Shown: piece by piece, positions 13,860 through 25,300 of the stretch
Numbering within the stretch: position 1 is the stretch's first letter
Layout: each line of letters starts with the position of its first letter
Source of the DNA: Xiphophorus maculatus
Taxonomy: Eukaryota; Chordata; Actinopteri; Cyprinodontiformes; Poeciliidae
Length of the DNA stretch: 64,000 nt
Direction: 5' to 3'
NCBI RefSeq assembly: GCF_002775205.1
Contig: NC_036460.1
Coordinates: forward strand, 23,578,751-23,642,750
Notes under the pieces: generated by a model
The model's input: the letters and a program-made list of their open reading frames with translations, nothing else
Database searches by the model: none
Told to the model about the DNA's origin: nothing
Translations under genes and position numbers: made by a program

Positions 13860-14680
13860 GGAGCAGGAAGAAGCATCTTCTTACTGAACCTCCTTAGATG
13901 AGTCCACTGAAGGAGCTGCTGCTACCTCTGGACTCTGGTCAGCATAAAAACACCTTCACATCAGAACCCAAACCAGGTTCTGCTGGAGGTTTAGTCCTGT
14001 TATAGGGGGGTTTTCCTCTCCACTGTCGCTACATGTATGCTTGGTACCAAAGTCAATAACACAATTCAATCAACTGTCCATTGAGGAACGACTGCTGCAA
14101 GTCAATGATTTTATGAAATCTGCAGGAATTTCTGAGACTTTCTAACCCCAGAAAAAGGTCACCCAAAAAAACAAGTGCACACCACACATATCAGTCTGGT
14201 GTGCAAACATATCAGAGGTAGACTTTGAATCTGCCTCTATAATGGATTGAGTCGCTTTTTTTGTGAGGATATTTGATGGTACATGGAGATGTAAATGTAC
14301 ACTGAGCAGAGCTGAATTGTAGCAGTTATTGTATGTGTTGATACAGTTTGCAGTTGTATTTGATAATGAAGCTTCAGTTCAATCAAAAAGCCAAACTCTA
14401 AACAGCTGGGTTTTTAGCCTTGATTTAAAGGAACTCTGTGTTTCTGCGTCTTTGCAAGTTTTCTGGAAGTTCCACGTTTTGGAGAACAGAAGCTGAATGC
14501 TGCGTCTCCATGCTTGGTTAAGGGATGTTTACACAACACCAACAGATCGCTAATGTATTTCATTGATAAGCCATTCAGTGATTTATAAACTGACGATGGT
14601 ATTTTAAAGTCTATTCTGGTGCGCTGTGCTCTACCTTCCTGGTTTTAGTGACCCCGTGGCGTGAGCAGCTCTTACCGCTG
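13860..14680 (+). mobile_element. L2/Rex-type LINE-derived fragment
   Basis: 13970-14040 contains CAGGTTCTGCTGGAGGTTTA and TTTCCTCTCCACTGTCGCTA. 14350-14640 contains AACTCTAAACAGCTGGGTTT, a TTTGGAGAACAGAAGCTGAA phrase and ATAAGCCATTCAGTGATTTA. These are signatures I know from the 3' regions of very common teleost LINEs. No intact reverse transcriptase frame remains. The two parts may be one interrupted insertion or two insertions. Confidence 0.55.
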
Positions 14681-16429
14681 AACAAACTGCGGTGACCTCA
14701 GAGCTCGTCCTTGTCTCCCACTACTAAAGCATGAACAGGACTGATGTGTTCCTGCCCGGACTCCCTCCCCATCGGCGGTGAGGCTGAGGTTCTGCGGATG
14801 AAGCCGAGACAAAGCGAGAGTAATTCCTCGGTTCAGGTTTCACACTGCGGTCACCGTGGGAGGAGGAACGGCTGGGAGAAAGTGGGAATTGTGGGGAAAT
14901 GTGTGAGGATGAAGAGCCGAGTCCTGCAGTTTGTCTGACCGCAACACAAGTGCATCTCTTCCCCCCTTGTTTTTCGCCCTCCTTTAATCCCAGGCCTCTT
15001 CCTCCTCCTCGCCTATTCCGAAGAGGAGGAGAAGGAGGAGGAAGAAGACGACAACAGGGCAAGGTCTGCAGAGACGACTGGAAGCTTCACACAGCATACC
15101 ATGAGAAATGTAATTAAAAACTCACAGTTAATTGGCTTTTTACATGATAAAGCACCATCGCCTCATACACAAGTGAGAGCCTCTCATTGCCACAGGCCTG
15201 GCCCATAGCAGAGCAAACACACAGCTCATGCAGGCCCTTTGTTGTTGAATTTTCAGAGCTAATCATCTTATACTTAATCTGAATTTCTGGTTGGGTCTTA
15301 GAAGAGCTTTCAGTTCCTCATAACTATTCATATAGAAGCAGAAGAAGATGGCTCAGGGAACAATCAGTTTTAAGTCGGAACTTGATGTGGGTGCTCCGTG
15401 TTTCTAATGCTGATTTTATTGGAGGTTTTTCCTTTGTGGAAAAGGAAGATTGCAACTGCCGAGGATTTTGCTAGTGAACGTGCTTTGTATTTCCTGAGCA
15501 ACTCACTTGCTCATATTGCATGTTTAGCGGGTTAGGGTAGCGGCAGCCTTTCTGCAGAAGAAAATCAACCTTTCGCAAATCCATAACCTGCCAGAATTAG
15601 CCTTGCCATTGCCTTCCTACGCGATTCCACTTGATTCTCATCTCTCTTCGGTGTTCCTCTTGATTTTTCTCCCATTAACTCAAATTCTCTCCAGTAGAAT
15701 TTCACCCGGGCCAATCAGGGACCAGAGGGAGAAATTGTGAACAATGATGTGGATTTTCTGTGTTGTTTTACAATTGAAGTCTGCCTGTAGTCAACGTTAG
15801 TGATTGGATAAAATGTAAGACTTCAGCAGAGTTCACACCTTTAATGCACACCTCCAGTCTTCTTGCTAACTGACAAAAACAAAAACACAAGAAGAAGAAG
15901 AGTCCACGCCTCCAGGAAGAAATCATTTCTCAATAGCCAAGGGTCAGGCACCTCAGTTCGTAGCGAAGCGTAGAACAGGAGTCTGGGTTTTCTCAGGCTA
16001 ACATTTTGTAAGATAAAATAAGAATGACTCTCCTCCTCTCCATTTTGAAATACATTCAAATACCTTCTCTTGTCCAGAAACGTTCAAAGGGAACCTTTGT
16101 TGTTTTCAGCCTAAATCCTCCATCATTGACTGGTTGCACTTGTTTCAGTCAAGTTTATATCAAATAAGGTGTTTGAATCCTTTCCCTTTATTGTCCTGTT
16201 TAAGGTCCAGAGATGCAGCGTAAAGGCCAGATTACAGTTATCAAATGCAAACAGGTACAGAGAGAATAATTTCCATCAGACATAAAACATGTCCAGCTGA
16301 ATAATGAGACTGTAATTAATTGAGGAGCGATGCTGTTTAACCATTGTGACCATGACCAACCCTGAACTCAACTGTGACGCATGGGAGCAAACACAAAGGG
16401 AGAATCTCCCACCAGATCATTTAAAGGGC
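14681..16429. other. Intergenic sequence with a GC/purine-rich patch, no gene assigned
   Basis: 14700-15070 is GC-rich and contains overlapping open frames on both strands (112 codons minus at 14724-15062) of low-complexity Ser/Pro/Gly/Arg composition that I do not recognise. 15100-15800 is ordinary mixed sequence with no coding signal. A distal regulatory role is possible but not shown. Confidence 0.35.
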
Positions 16430-17030
16430 CAGTATTATGTATTTCCCAGGCACATAGTGCCATTTTATAGCGTAATCAAGTAACTATTAAAACAGTTGTT
16501 TAAAAAATGCTTTATACTGTATATCAAATATGACTTAAAAGAAATGCTACCTTGTTATTTAACTCCTTGAAATTGGGCCTCTGTCTCTTTAAAAACTCCT
16601 GCTCTCTCTGAAGTCATCACAGGATCGCTCCTCTATTTACCCTTTAACAACGCATTTAACTGAGAAATAGCTCCTATAATGAGCTCAGTAGATCTGTAGT
16701 TCCACCAGGTGTTTGCTAATTGCTGCTGGCTAGTCTGAAGGAGCCGAGTCAGGGGGTCACAGGTAAGGGCTGCTCTGTCAGGCAGAAGCTCAGAAACTTG
16801 GAAGCTGCAGCTCTGAGAAGGCGGCGCTGCGTCCCAGAAGGCGGGGCTAGGTCTACGCAGGCGTTTTTTTTTGCTCAGCTGAATGGTTGCCATGGAGATT
16901 AAAGGATTTCTCAAACACGCATGAAGGAATCGAAACCATGTAGGTTTTTGATGAGGGAATAACATCATAACATGACGTAAAGCTAAATAAAACACACAAA
17001 AAAGAAGTCGATTTCACACGCATTAAAATT
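16430..17030 (+). mobile_element. Dispersed non-autonomous fish repeat
   Basis: This begins with AAAGGGCCAGTATTATGTAT and includes GCTGCTGGCTAGTCTGAAGG, AACTTGGAAGCTGCAGCTCT and ATAACATCATAACATGACGT. I recognise these phrases from a widespread teleost repeat, probably a non-autonomous DNA transposon. It encodes no protein. Edges are approximate. Confidence 0.5.
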
Positions 17031-17303
17031 ATTGAGACGTTTCTCTGTTAGTTTTTCCACGCATTTGACTCGCTCTTTGGCTTCCATCTTCCAGATTATT
17101 ATGAAAGCGGTTAAACTCACTCAGTGAGAGCTACGTTCACAAACAGGCTCGAGGAGTTGAAAGGACAGCCTCGTGTCACGGGATTGCGTCACGCCGCCAC
17201 AATATCACTTCTTCCATTACAGTGCTAACCTGTTAATGTGTGAGCAGCTCGTTCTTATTGCTTTTTACACCTGAGCATGTGGCCTGCGGCGTCCTCGCCG
17301 AGT

Positions 17304-17306
<3 letters not shown>

Positions 17307-17345
<39 letters not shown>

Positions 17346-17346
17346 G

Positions 17347-17406
<60 letters not shown>

Positions 17407-17424
17407 CACACACACACACACACA
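17307..17424. repeat. (CA)n microsatellite with CG interruptions
   Basis: About 118 bases of CA dinucleotide, interrupted by CGCACGCACG near 17341 and a CG at about 17400. It is one of three long CA tracts in the window. Confidence 0.97.
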
Positions 17425-18330
17425 GGGTCTCAAAGTCCACCTCGAGCCGCTGGTCAGAAACAACTCCACGGCTCTCATTGGCTGACCAACGCTGAACTTG
17501 TGACCGCCATTGGCTGAGTCCGTCGCCCACACCCTGACCTGTGTGGGTCCGAGGAGCGGCTCAGGTAGGTGTGGACGGCAGGAAGAAGACAAAGGGCACG
17601 CAGGGAAGAAGATATCAGCTTGCTGCAGGCCCTGGCGTGCCGCATTCTGCTCCGTATATCGCCTTACCTTGCATAATTGGGTCCATTATGGCGCTAACCG
17701 TGGCGCCCAGCGTGCTGAGATGTTACCGGTCCGCTGGGTCACTGTTGTTTTTTTTCTCTTTTTGCGTCTCTGCGGACAGTAGCGGAGCGGGAGGGGGGCT
17801 GCTGTCCCCACTTCCTCCTTCTTCTCAATCATACAGTGGTAATTGGTGGGAGTGGGCGTGTGTGCATCTGGCGCAATAACCTCACCACCACCACCACCAC
17901 CACCACCACCCCTTACTCTTACCCCTTCATCTCCCCAGCCCCCCACCCTGTTGAAAGCTCATTAGCGGACCTGCTGTTAATGAGCTATAGTGGGATCACA
18001 CAACTTCATTTTCATTTAGGAGGGGTGGGCTTCAGACCAGAGATGCTGCTGTGCCGTGTTTTTTTTTTTTTTGTGCCCCTTATAATGGAGTCAGCAATTA
18101 TCCCAACCCCTTGATACACCCCCTCCCCACCCCACCCCACCCCCAAACACGTCAAACTGAACTCCCCCCTCCCCCTGTTACAGTCACGCATCCTGAGAAA
18201 TCCCCGTCACTCCTGTCCCATCACAGCTTGCGTGAATTAAACTACAAATGCATAGCAGGAGCAGCAGTAGTCCGGCGGACGGTGCAGCTTCCCCTCCCCC
18301 CCAAACCCCACAGCTGAGCTGCGGTACAAT
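17425..18330. other. Intergenic, C-rich sequence with a (CCA)n tract; no gene assigned
   Basis: The plus strand is rich in C and short homopolymers, with a CCA/ACC triplet tract at about 17883-17911 and C-rich runs at 18120-18300. Several open frames overlap it on both strands, but their composition follows the repeats. I see nothing that I can call a gene. Confidence 0.4.
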
Positions 18331-18499
18331 GTTTGGAGATGAGGCCCTGCAACATCAGAAGGATGTAAACAAGGACTGAGGGTCCCTAATCCAAACATCT
18401 ACATTAAAAATTAAAAAGTCAGCACTACTGAGCGCGGTCCTCTGAGGAAGACCCCCTCCTCACACGACATCCCAGCGAGGAAACCACTCCAGCAGAAAT

Positions 18500-19530
18500 T
18501 CATCAACTTTCTCACATTTTAGTCACTTTCCAAAAACAAACTTTTGTGTTTCTTTGCAATGGGATTGTATGTGACCAACAAAAATAATGTGAGCTGGAAG
18601 GAAAATAAAACAAAGGTTTTAAGCATTTTTTTTTCCAAATAAAATTTTGAAACGTGTCATCTGAATTCATATTTAGCCCCCTGTTACTCTGATACCTCAA
18701 AATAAAATCCAGTGCAGTTGCTTCCAGAAGTCACTTCATTAGCAAAGTCCACCTGACCCGTGTGTCATTTAATCTCGGTATTAATCTGTGAAGGCCTCTG
18801 AGTTTTGTTTGGGAACATTAAACAATTTCATGAAGACCAAGGAGCATATCAGTAAGAGAAAAAGATGTGGAGAAGTTTAAAGTGTTAGGTTATATGCAAT
18901 ATCCACAGATTTATAGATATCACAGAGAACTGCTCAGTCTGTGATTTAAAAATAGAAAACGTACAAACTCATCAAGTCATGACAAGCAGCCAGGAGGCCT
19001 GTGGTAACTGAAGGAGCTGCATGAACAGCTCAAGTTGGAGAATCGGTTATTTGGGGTAAATTTCAGTTTGGTAGGAAAGTCATTTTTGAAAGAAAGCAAA
19101 TATAGGACCCATTTGCAGTTTGCACAAGTCACGAAAAGGACATGACAAACTGGTAAAAGAACTTTCTCTGGTCCAATGAGGCCAAACCTCAATGCATACA
19201 TTTTGTTTGTATGCAAAATGTATGTTGAAGACAGTCAAGTCTGTCTATTAGGACGGTGTGTGAAACATGGTAGTGGCAGCGTCAGGCTGTGGGGATGCAA
19301 CATCAGAAGGATGTCCTTCATCGAGGACATGGAAACTCGTTAAGAGTATAAAAAGATGGATGGAGATAAACACAAGACAATGTTCGAAGAAATCCTGCTA
19401 AAGATTTGAGACTGGAACAGAGGTTCAAAACATAAATCCAGCGCTACAATAGAAAGGTTTAGATCGCAACATATTCATGTGCTTGAATGTCCTAGTCAAA
19501 GTCTACACCCAAACTCAACTGAGAAGGTAA
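18500..19530 (+). mobile_element. Degenerate Tc1/mariner transposon
   Basis: Recognisable transposon phrases occur in the expected order on the plus strand: AGCCCCCTGTTACTCTGATA, CCAGTGCAGTTGCTTCCAGA, CTGTGAAGGCCTCTGAG, TTCATGAAGACCAAGGAGCA, TGGAGAAGTTTAAAG, GAAACATGGTAGTGGCAGCG, GACTGGAACAGAGGTTCA and CAGTCAAAGTCTACACCCAA. The transposase frame is broken in many places. The 3' terminus appears to be lost. Related 3' sequence occurs at about 41200-41630. Confidence 0.75.
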
Positions 19531-19769
19531 ATTGATGGTTCAGATGCTGGTTCAGATGGTGTGATTACTAACGCATCTCACTTTTGACATTTTTAATTCT
19601 TGAACACTTATTTTACATTCTAGTTACACAGTTAAAACACTAAAGTCTGCAGATGTAACGAACTGTGGAAAGCTTAAGGAGTAGTGGTTCAACAAATAAC
19701 TACAAAATATGTGAATATATAAATAAATAAACAAGAGACCCAACAAGAGAATATATTTAACCTCAATTC

Positions 19770-20869
19770 TTTATTGAGGTTTTCTCGTGAAGGTAATAAC
19801 AAAATTACATCCTTTTACACAGACAGTCACTTTTGGGCATAAAAATAAAGGAGTCAGCCATGCTGGGGGAAAGTGAGTAACATGTAACAGGAGCAGGCGG
19901 GTATCCACAACAAGAACAGCAAGAAAATATATACAACATCATCATCCCTGAACAGTTACACTGCGATCATTCAAACAAAATGCACAAACATTTTTAATGA
20001 CCTGAATGTATTCAGAGGTCAAGAGATTGACGGAAAAAAGTAGACAAATTCATTGAGGTTTTGCTGTCAAAATAAGCAGATTTTTAAATATTTTATTTTT
20101 TTTTTAGATCAACTTGGATTTAAAAGTGGTCACAAATAACAAACACAAGCTCAACATGTTGATTATGACCATTGATGCTAATTTCCCACACCCTCGCGCC
20201 CCTAAGAGCTCGCTTGGCGGGCTCACGTTCCCCGGCGGCGAAACAACAAGCGACCCGCCAACATGCAGCAGCCATAAATTAGGAAGAATTCAAAGACGGA
20301 CAACAGAAATTACGCAAACGGCTACGAAACACGCACGAGTTTCACGCGGCCGCCCGGCACTTTCACCAATGTAAACAATAAAAGCGAGAAATTACCATCA
20401 CAACAGTACAGAGGGGGAAATGATGCACACCCGTTTCATATGTATGTAAAAATTGCTGGCTTTTTTTTTTTTTTTATGCATAGAAACTAATCTTACAAAA
20501 CATCAGCAGATGAGACTTTAAAGTCTCTGTATTCACATTTATAAAAAATTAGAAAAGCAAAGACAAAAAAGGTTCCATGTGCAGTGGAGATTTAAAAAAA
20601 AAAAGTCATCCACACATCCTGGTGAAATGCCAAGTTTTTAAGACTCTAAAAGTGATCATTATTTTCTTACCAGAAGATATACAACTGAGATAAAGTGAAG
20701 ATGTATGATACATAAGCTGCAATAAACTGGATGCATTAGCGTAAAGCACCTTTTAATTCAGTCACACCTGACACTAATTATAGAGATCAACTGTAAATGA
20801 AGCTCAGCTGGTCAAGCAGGAGTTTTATGACACCCTTCAGCTGAAGTCGCGGTTTGCAGATATGTTACG
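19770..20869 (-). other. AT-rich region that may hold the distal znf296 3' untranslated sequence
   Basis: A canonical AATAAA on the minus strand lies at 19770-19775, 2.5 kb beyond the znf296 stop. The intervening DNA lacks coding sequence and includes a short GC-rich island (about 20190-20370). The 3' end of znf296 may be closer to its stop; I cannot decide from sequence. Confidence 0.25.
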
Positions 20870-21560
20870 AAGGATCTGATTGTACAAATGCATCAGTCAG
20901 GAGAAGGGCACAAAAACAAGCTGGAAGCCATCCAAAACTATTCACGACGATTGGTGAAAAAGTTATGTTTACGGTAATTATTTTTGACTGGAAATAAGTT
21001 AGTGGAGTCTGATAGAGGAGGTGGCCTTCTCTGAATCTGGTCCAGATGCTTCCAGCAACACCAGAAACCTCTGAACTGACTGGGACAATAGCCTCATGTT
21101 TTCTCTTCATGTCTGGACGAAAGACCTTTTTTCTCTACAAACATCCAGCTCTGACCCAAATCTGCGTGTGAGAAAGTGTGATGGGACCATAATGAAACAT
21201 TTGGGTCCTGAATCCAAACTGTATATTTGGCACCAAAACAACAGCATCACCATGGAGAGACATGGTGGTGGCACCATCATGCTCTGGGGTTACTCATCTT
21301 CTATGGATACCTGTCACTTTTTTTCAGGTGTTTGCTACAAAGGTGAAGATGGGTTTCATCATTCACGAGTCAAGAGTCCACTAAAACGACTCCACCAGAA
21401 GAACAGAAACCTTGAGTAACGGCTTAGTCAAAGTTCTGGGGAGCGTTCAGAGCTGTGGAAATGAGATGTCAAATAATTCCGGCTGAATGTTGAAACTGAA
21501 TCAAAAAGTGCTTCAAACTTTTAATTAGGGGTGTACAAACTTATGTAAACAGGCTATTGG
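20870..21560 (+). mobile_element. Tc1/mariner transposase relic
   Basis: An open stretch at 21096-21419 includes MERHGGGTIMLWG, the conserved Tc1-type transposase segment. It is flanked by transposon-like phrases upstream (ACTATTCACGACGATTGGTG) and downstream (TAGGGGTGTACAAACTTATG). The DDE core is incomplete and the reading frame is not maintained outside this segment, so it is inactive. Confidence 0.7.
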
Positions 21561-22313
21561 GCCTGTTTTTAGTTTTTGCAGTTCTCCCTGCAACACGTTC
21601 TCAGCTGAAACACTCGGATCCATTTGTGTTTTGAAATGATTCGTCACGGTCTCATCGTTTCTAGGTCACAGAAACTTGGCGTTTCGACAAGGGTGTGTAA
21701 ACTTTTTTTCCTTTTTTTTTACATCCACTGCAGCATCTATTCACAAAGTCAGGAGCACAGCCTCGCTCGGCCCCATGGGACTTGTAAACATTAAGTGACA
21801 AGTGTTGTGACAAGCAAGCGCCTTTAAAAGGTGTGTGACAGACTACAGGCAGACAGTGTTTGGATTCATTTCAGCCCTGCGGCGGCTCCAAAGTCTTTAA
21901 AAGGTCTTCTCCACAGAGAACAGCACGGTCTGACCTCTACACTCATCAGTGCTCAATAGCATTATATTGCTTTTTAATTTTTTTACACAGTATAATCTCT
22001 TCTGATTGGGTTGATGCGTCTCCATTTGTCCAGTGGGTCGCTACAGACATGAAACGCTCTTGCATTTTTGTGCTGCAGCATGGTGATCAGTTTCCTGTGT
22101 TGGTGTGGACTGCGGCAGTGCACTTCCTGTTCACGAGGTATGGTAATCTCCCCGCTGAATGTCACGGACTTGTTTTTCTCTGTGGTCTGAAGAACTGTAG
22201 GCACTTAGTTTCAGCCAGCAGCTTTGCAGTCGATTATGAACAACTGCGGGCCTCGGCAGTTGTTGCGACCTGCTGCTGACAGTCATGCGGCGTCTTCGCG
22301 ACTTTAACTTGAT

Positions 22314-25300
22314 TCAGTGAGCAGGACCCACAGCTAGGCCCACCTCAGCAATGCTTTCATGCGGGAGATCTTCTACTGCTGCTGGACTCCCTCTACCTTC
22401 TTCCACCTCCATGTCTCTGTCTGCGTAACCCTGCGCCTTGCTCTCCAGACCCGCCTCATCCTCCTCCATCTTCACCACCCCGACTCCCGCTTCCTCTCCC
22501 GCTCTCAAAGCGGCCAAGGTATCCGCGGCGCTGGCCTGCGCGTACGCCCCGACGTTGGCGTGGCTCAAGCCGTGGACTTTCTTCAGGTGTTTCTCCAGGG
22601 TGGCGTACACGGTGAAGGGCACGGCGCACAGCTGGCATAGGAAGGAGGCCTTGGCCCCCTGGGCACCGTGGGTCTTCATGTGGCGAGTCAGCTTGGAGCT
22701 CTGGGCGCAGGCGTAGTTGCAGAGGCCGCAGCGGTACGGCCGCTCACCCGTGTGGCTTCGGCGGTGCACTGTCAGGTTGCTGCTATTTCTGAACTGCTTA
22801 CCACAGTACTCGCAGGCCTCGTCTTTCTTCTTCTTCCCAGTGGGACCTGGAGTGGAGCTGGCGTTCGCCCCGGCGATGGCGGCTCCTGCAGCGCTTCGCC
22901 GCTCAAAGTCTCTCTGCCACTCTTGCATGCCGGAGGCCCACTCCTTCTCCCTCTCGACGAGTTCTCCTTGTTCGTTCTCCCACTCTCCAACCCCCCGCGC
23001 TCTCTCGCCCATTTCCGGGCGTTTGGGCGTGCAGTTGCCACTGGCGATGCCGCTCTCCCCGCTTCCTCCCGTCTCTCCGCTCTCTAGGGAGCCTTCGGAG
23101 GGGCTGGCGCAGGGCGATGCGGGCTGCGGCTCCCCCTGCCCCTCCGCCGCCTCCTCGCCTCCGGCTCTGTGGTTTGGGTACAGCCTCAGTAGCTCCCTGT
23201 CCGGTGGTCTGAGATGGGAGTTCAACAGCATTAGGCCTGACGCTACGGTCGGGTGCTTGGGGAGGGTCAGATCCAGCTCTTTTCCCATCATCCCTGGCCC
23301 CTGAAGCCTTCCCCGGGCCCCCTGCCTCCCAATATCCTCCTCCATCAGAACCGCCTCCACCGACTCGCACCCACTTCCTCCGCCCGCAGCCTCCCGGTGG
23401 TGGCCCCTGATGTGGCGAGCGAGCTGCCCGCTCTGAGCGAAGGCCTGCCCACACACCCCACAGTGATAGGGCCTGTCGCAGGCATGAGTCCGGCGGTGGG
23501 CAGACAGGGCACGCAGTGAGTGGAAGTTCTGGTCGCACAGCTCGCAGTGAAAATCAGCCTGCAGGGCGCCAGACTGAGGAAACGTCGACGCTGCCGGCGG
23601 AGACGAGGACGGAGACAACACGGGCGCCATGGGGGAGGTGAGGCTTGTGTTGTTCCCCTCAGCGAGTTCCCGGAGTCGCACGGAGAAGTTCATGGCCTGG
23701 AGGCTAACCGAGGCGCCTTGGTTCTGACGCGAGCGCCGCTGGGCGGTGGGCTGGAAGGCGGAGGCGAGAGCCTGGCTCAGGTGGCGCGGGTCCAGAACGG
23801 CTGCTGCGGGCTTGTTCTCTTTCAGACCCTCTCTTCCTCCCATGTAGGCGTCATCGTCCTCATCCTCCTGGTAGATGCTGAAGGAGTGCGTGTGCTGGGC
23901 GTGTTGGAGGAGCGCCCACGCTGAGTAAAACACGCCGTCACACTGAAAGCAAGTGAAAAAGGCGGGCTCTTCACATCCTGCGAGGAGAGAGAAACCCCAA
24001 ATTAGTGGATGGACAATACAGTAAAATGTTTATTGAAACATTTGAGTTCCACCTGGGAAAGGAAATTAAAGATTAATGTCCACTTGGGAGCAACTTTACG
24101 GAGTTGTAAACTGAGCAGTTAATTTCTAAGAGAGTGAATTACTGTAGTTGCTCCTTCACTACAATACAGACGAGCATCATGTTTTGTTTTCCTAAACGGT
24201 TTGTTTCCCTTCAGCCTAATTTGGTCAACAAAAACAACAACAAGCAGTGTTATTCATGAACAAAAATTATGACACATTCTGAACTGAATTAAAAAATGTT
24301 TCATCCAAATAAATCATCCATCTTAAATATATAAAATTTGACACAGAAGCTCCTTTACACAAACAAAAGTCACAGAACATGCATAATCTGAAAGTTTAAG
24401 GGTCACTGTGGATAGCAAATCTCATTGTAAAAAAGTATTTACACCCTTTAGAGATTTCAAATCAGGCAGAGTAAGTAAAAAGCTCGTTTTGAGTCTTGAC
24501 GTCCTGTCATGGTCGTGCCACAGCATTTCAACTGGACTTTAACTAGGCCTTCAAAAACATTCGTTGTCTCAGTCATTCAGAGGCGGACCTTCAGGTTTGC
24601 TTTGGATCGCTGTCCTGGTGAGCCGAACTCAGGCTTTCAATCAAGCAAATCGTTCAGGACCTGAAGAATCAGAGCAACCCGACCACGTTTCAGTGAGAGT
24701 AACACAGTTTTTCTGAAATACTGTTTTAGTTTTAAACCAAATCTATTAATACACAACGTCTCGCTTTTGTCTCGGCAGTCCACAGAATAATTTCCTACAA
24801 GTCTTGGGCATCATTTTTTCTCAGTGATTTCAGCTTGAAACTTTATCTAGTGTATCATTGAATATTGACTCAAAGTCTGACCTCTTGGAGTAATTTCAGT
24901 GGGAGAGCCGTTCCTGGGAAGATTCACCACTGTTGCATGTTTTCTCCATTTGTCAATAATAACCATTTGTGGGGTTCAATGGCGTCTCAAAGTCTTAGAA
25001 ATCACCTGAACTAATAAACGTCTATTTATTTCTTAAGCCTGGGGCATGATGCTGTCATGTTCTGTGTTTTCTGTGTATTTATTTAGAGTTTTCTGTGTCT
25101 TTGAGTCTTCGTGTTGTCCTGTCTTCCCCTTGATTGTTCCCAGATGTGTCTCGTTCTGTGATTACCCGCTGTGTATTTAACTCCATCTGTGTTCCTTGTT
25201 CCTCGTCGGGTCCTTGTCAATTCAGTGTCTAATGTGCACTCAGTCCTTCGTGTGTCCAGTCATGCTGCCTGTGTTTTTGGACTGTTTGGATCTTGTCCAT

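Noticed and set aside
17240..17592. Open frames of Thr-His or Cys-Val repeats on both strands here, and similar ones near 13051, 31476, 31650 and 56406
   Set aside because: They are translations of CA/GT microsatellites and have no other protein content.
21096..21419. 107-codon frame as a host gene
   Set aside because: The HGGGTIMLWG-type segment is Tc1 transposase; it is a transposon relic.
22359..23924. Several plus-strand frames of 90-195 codons opposite znf296
   Set aside because: They are antisense shadows of the GC-rich zinc-finger exon, with no domain of their own.
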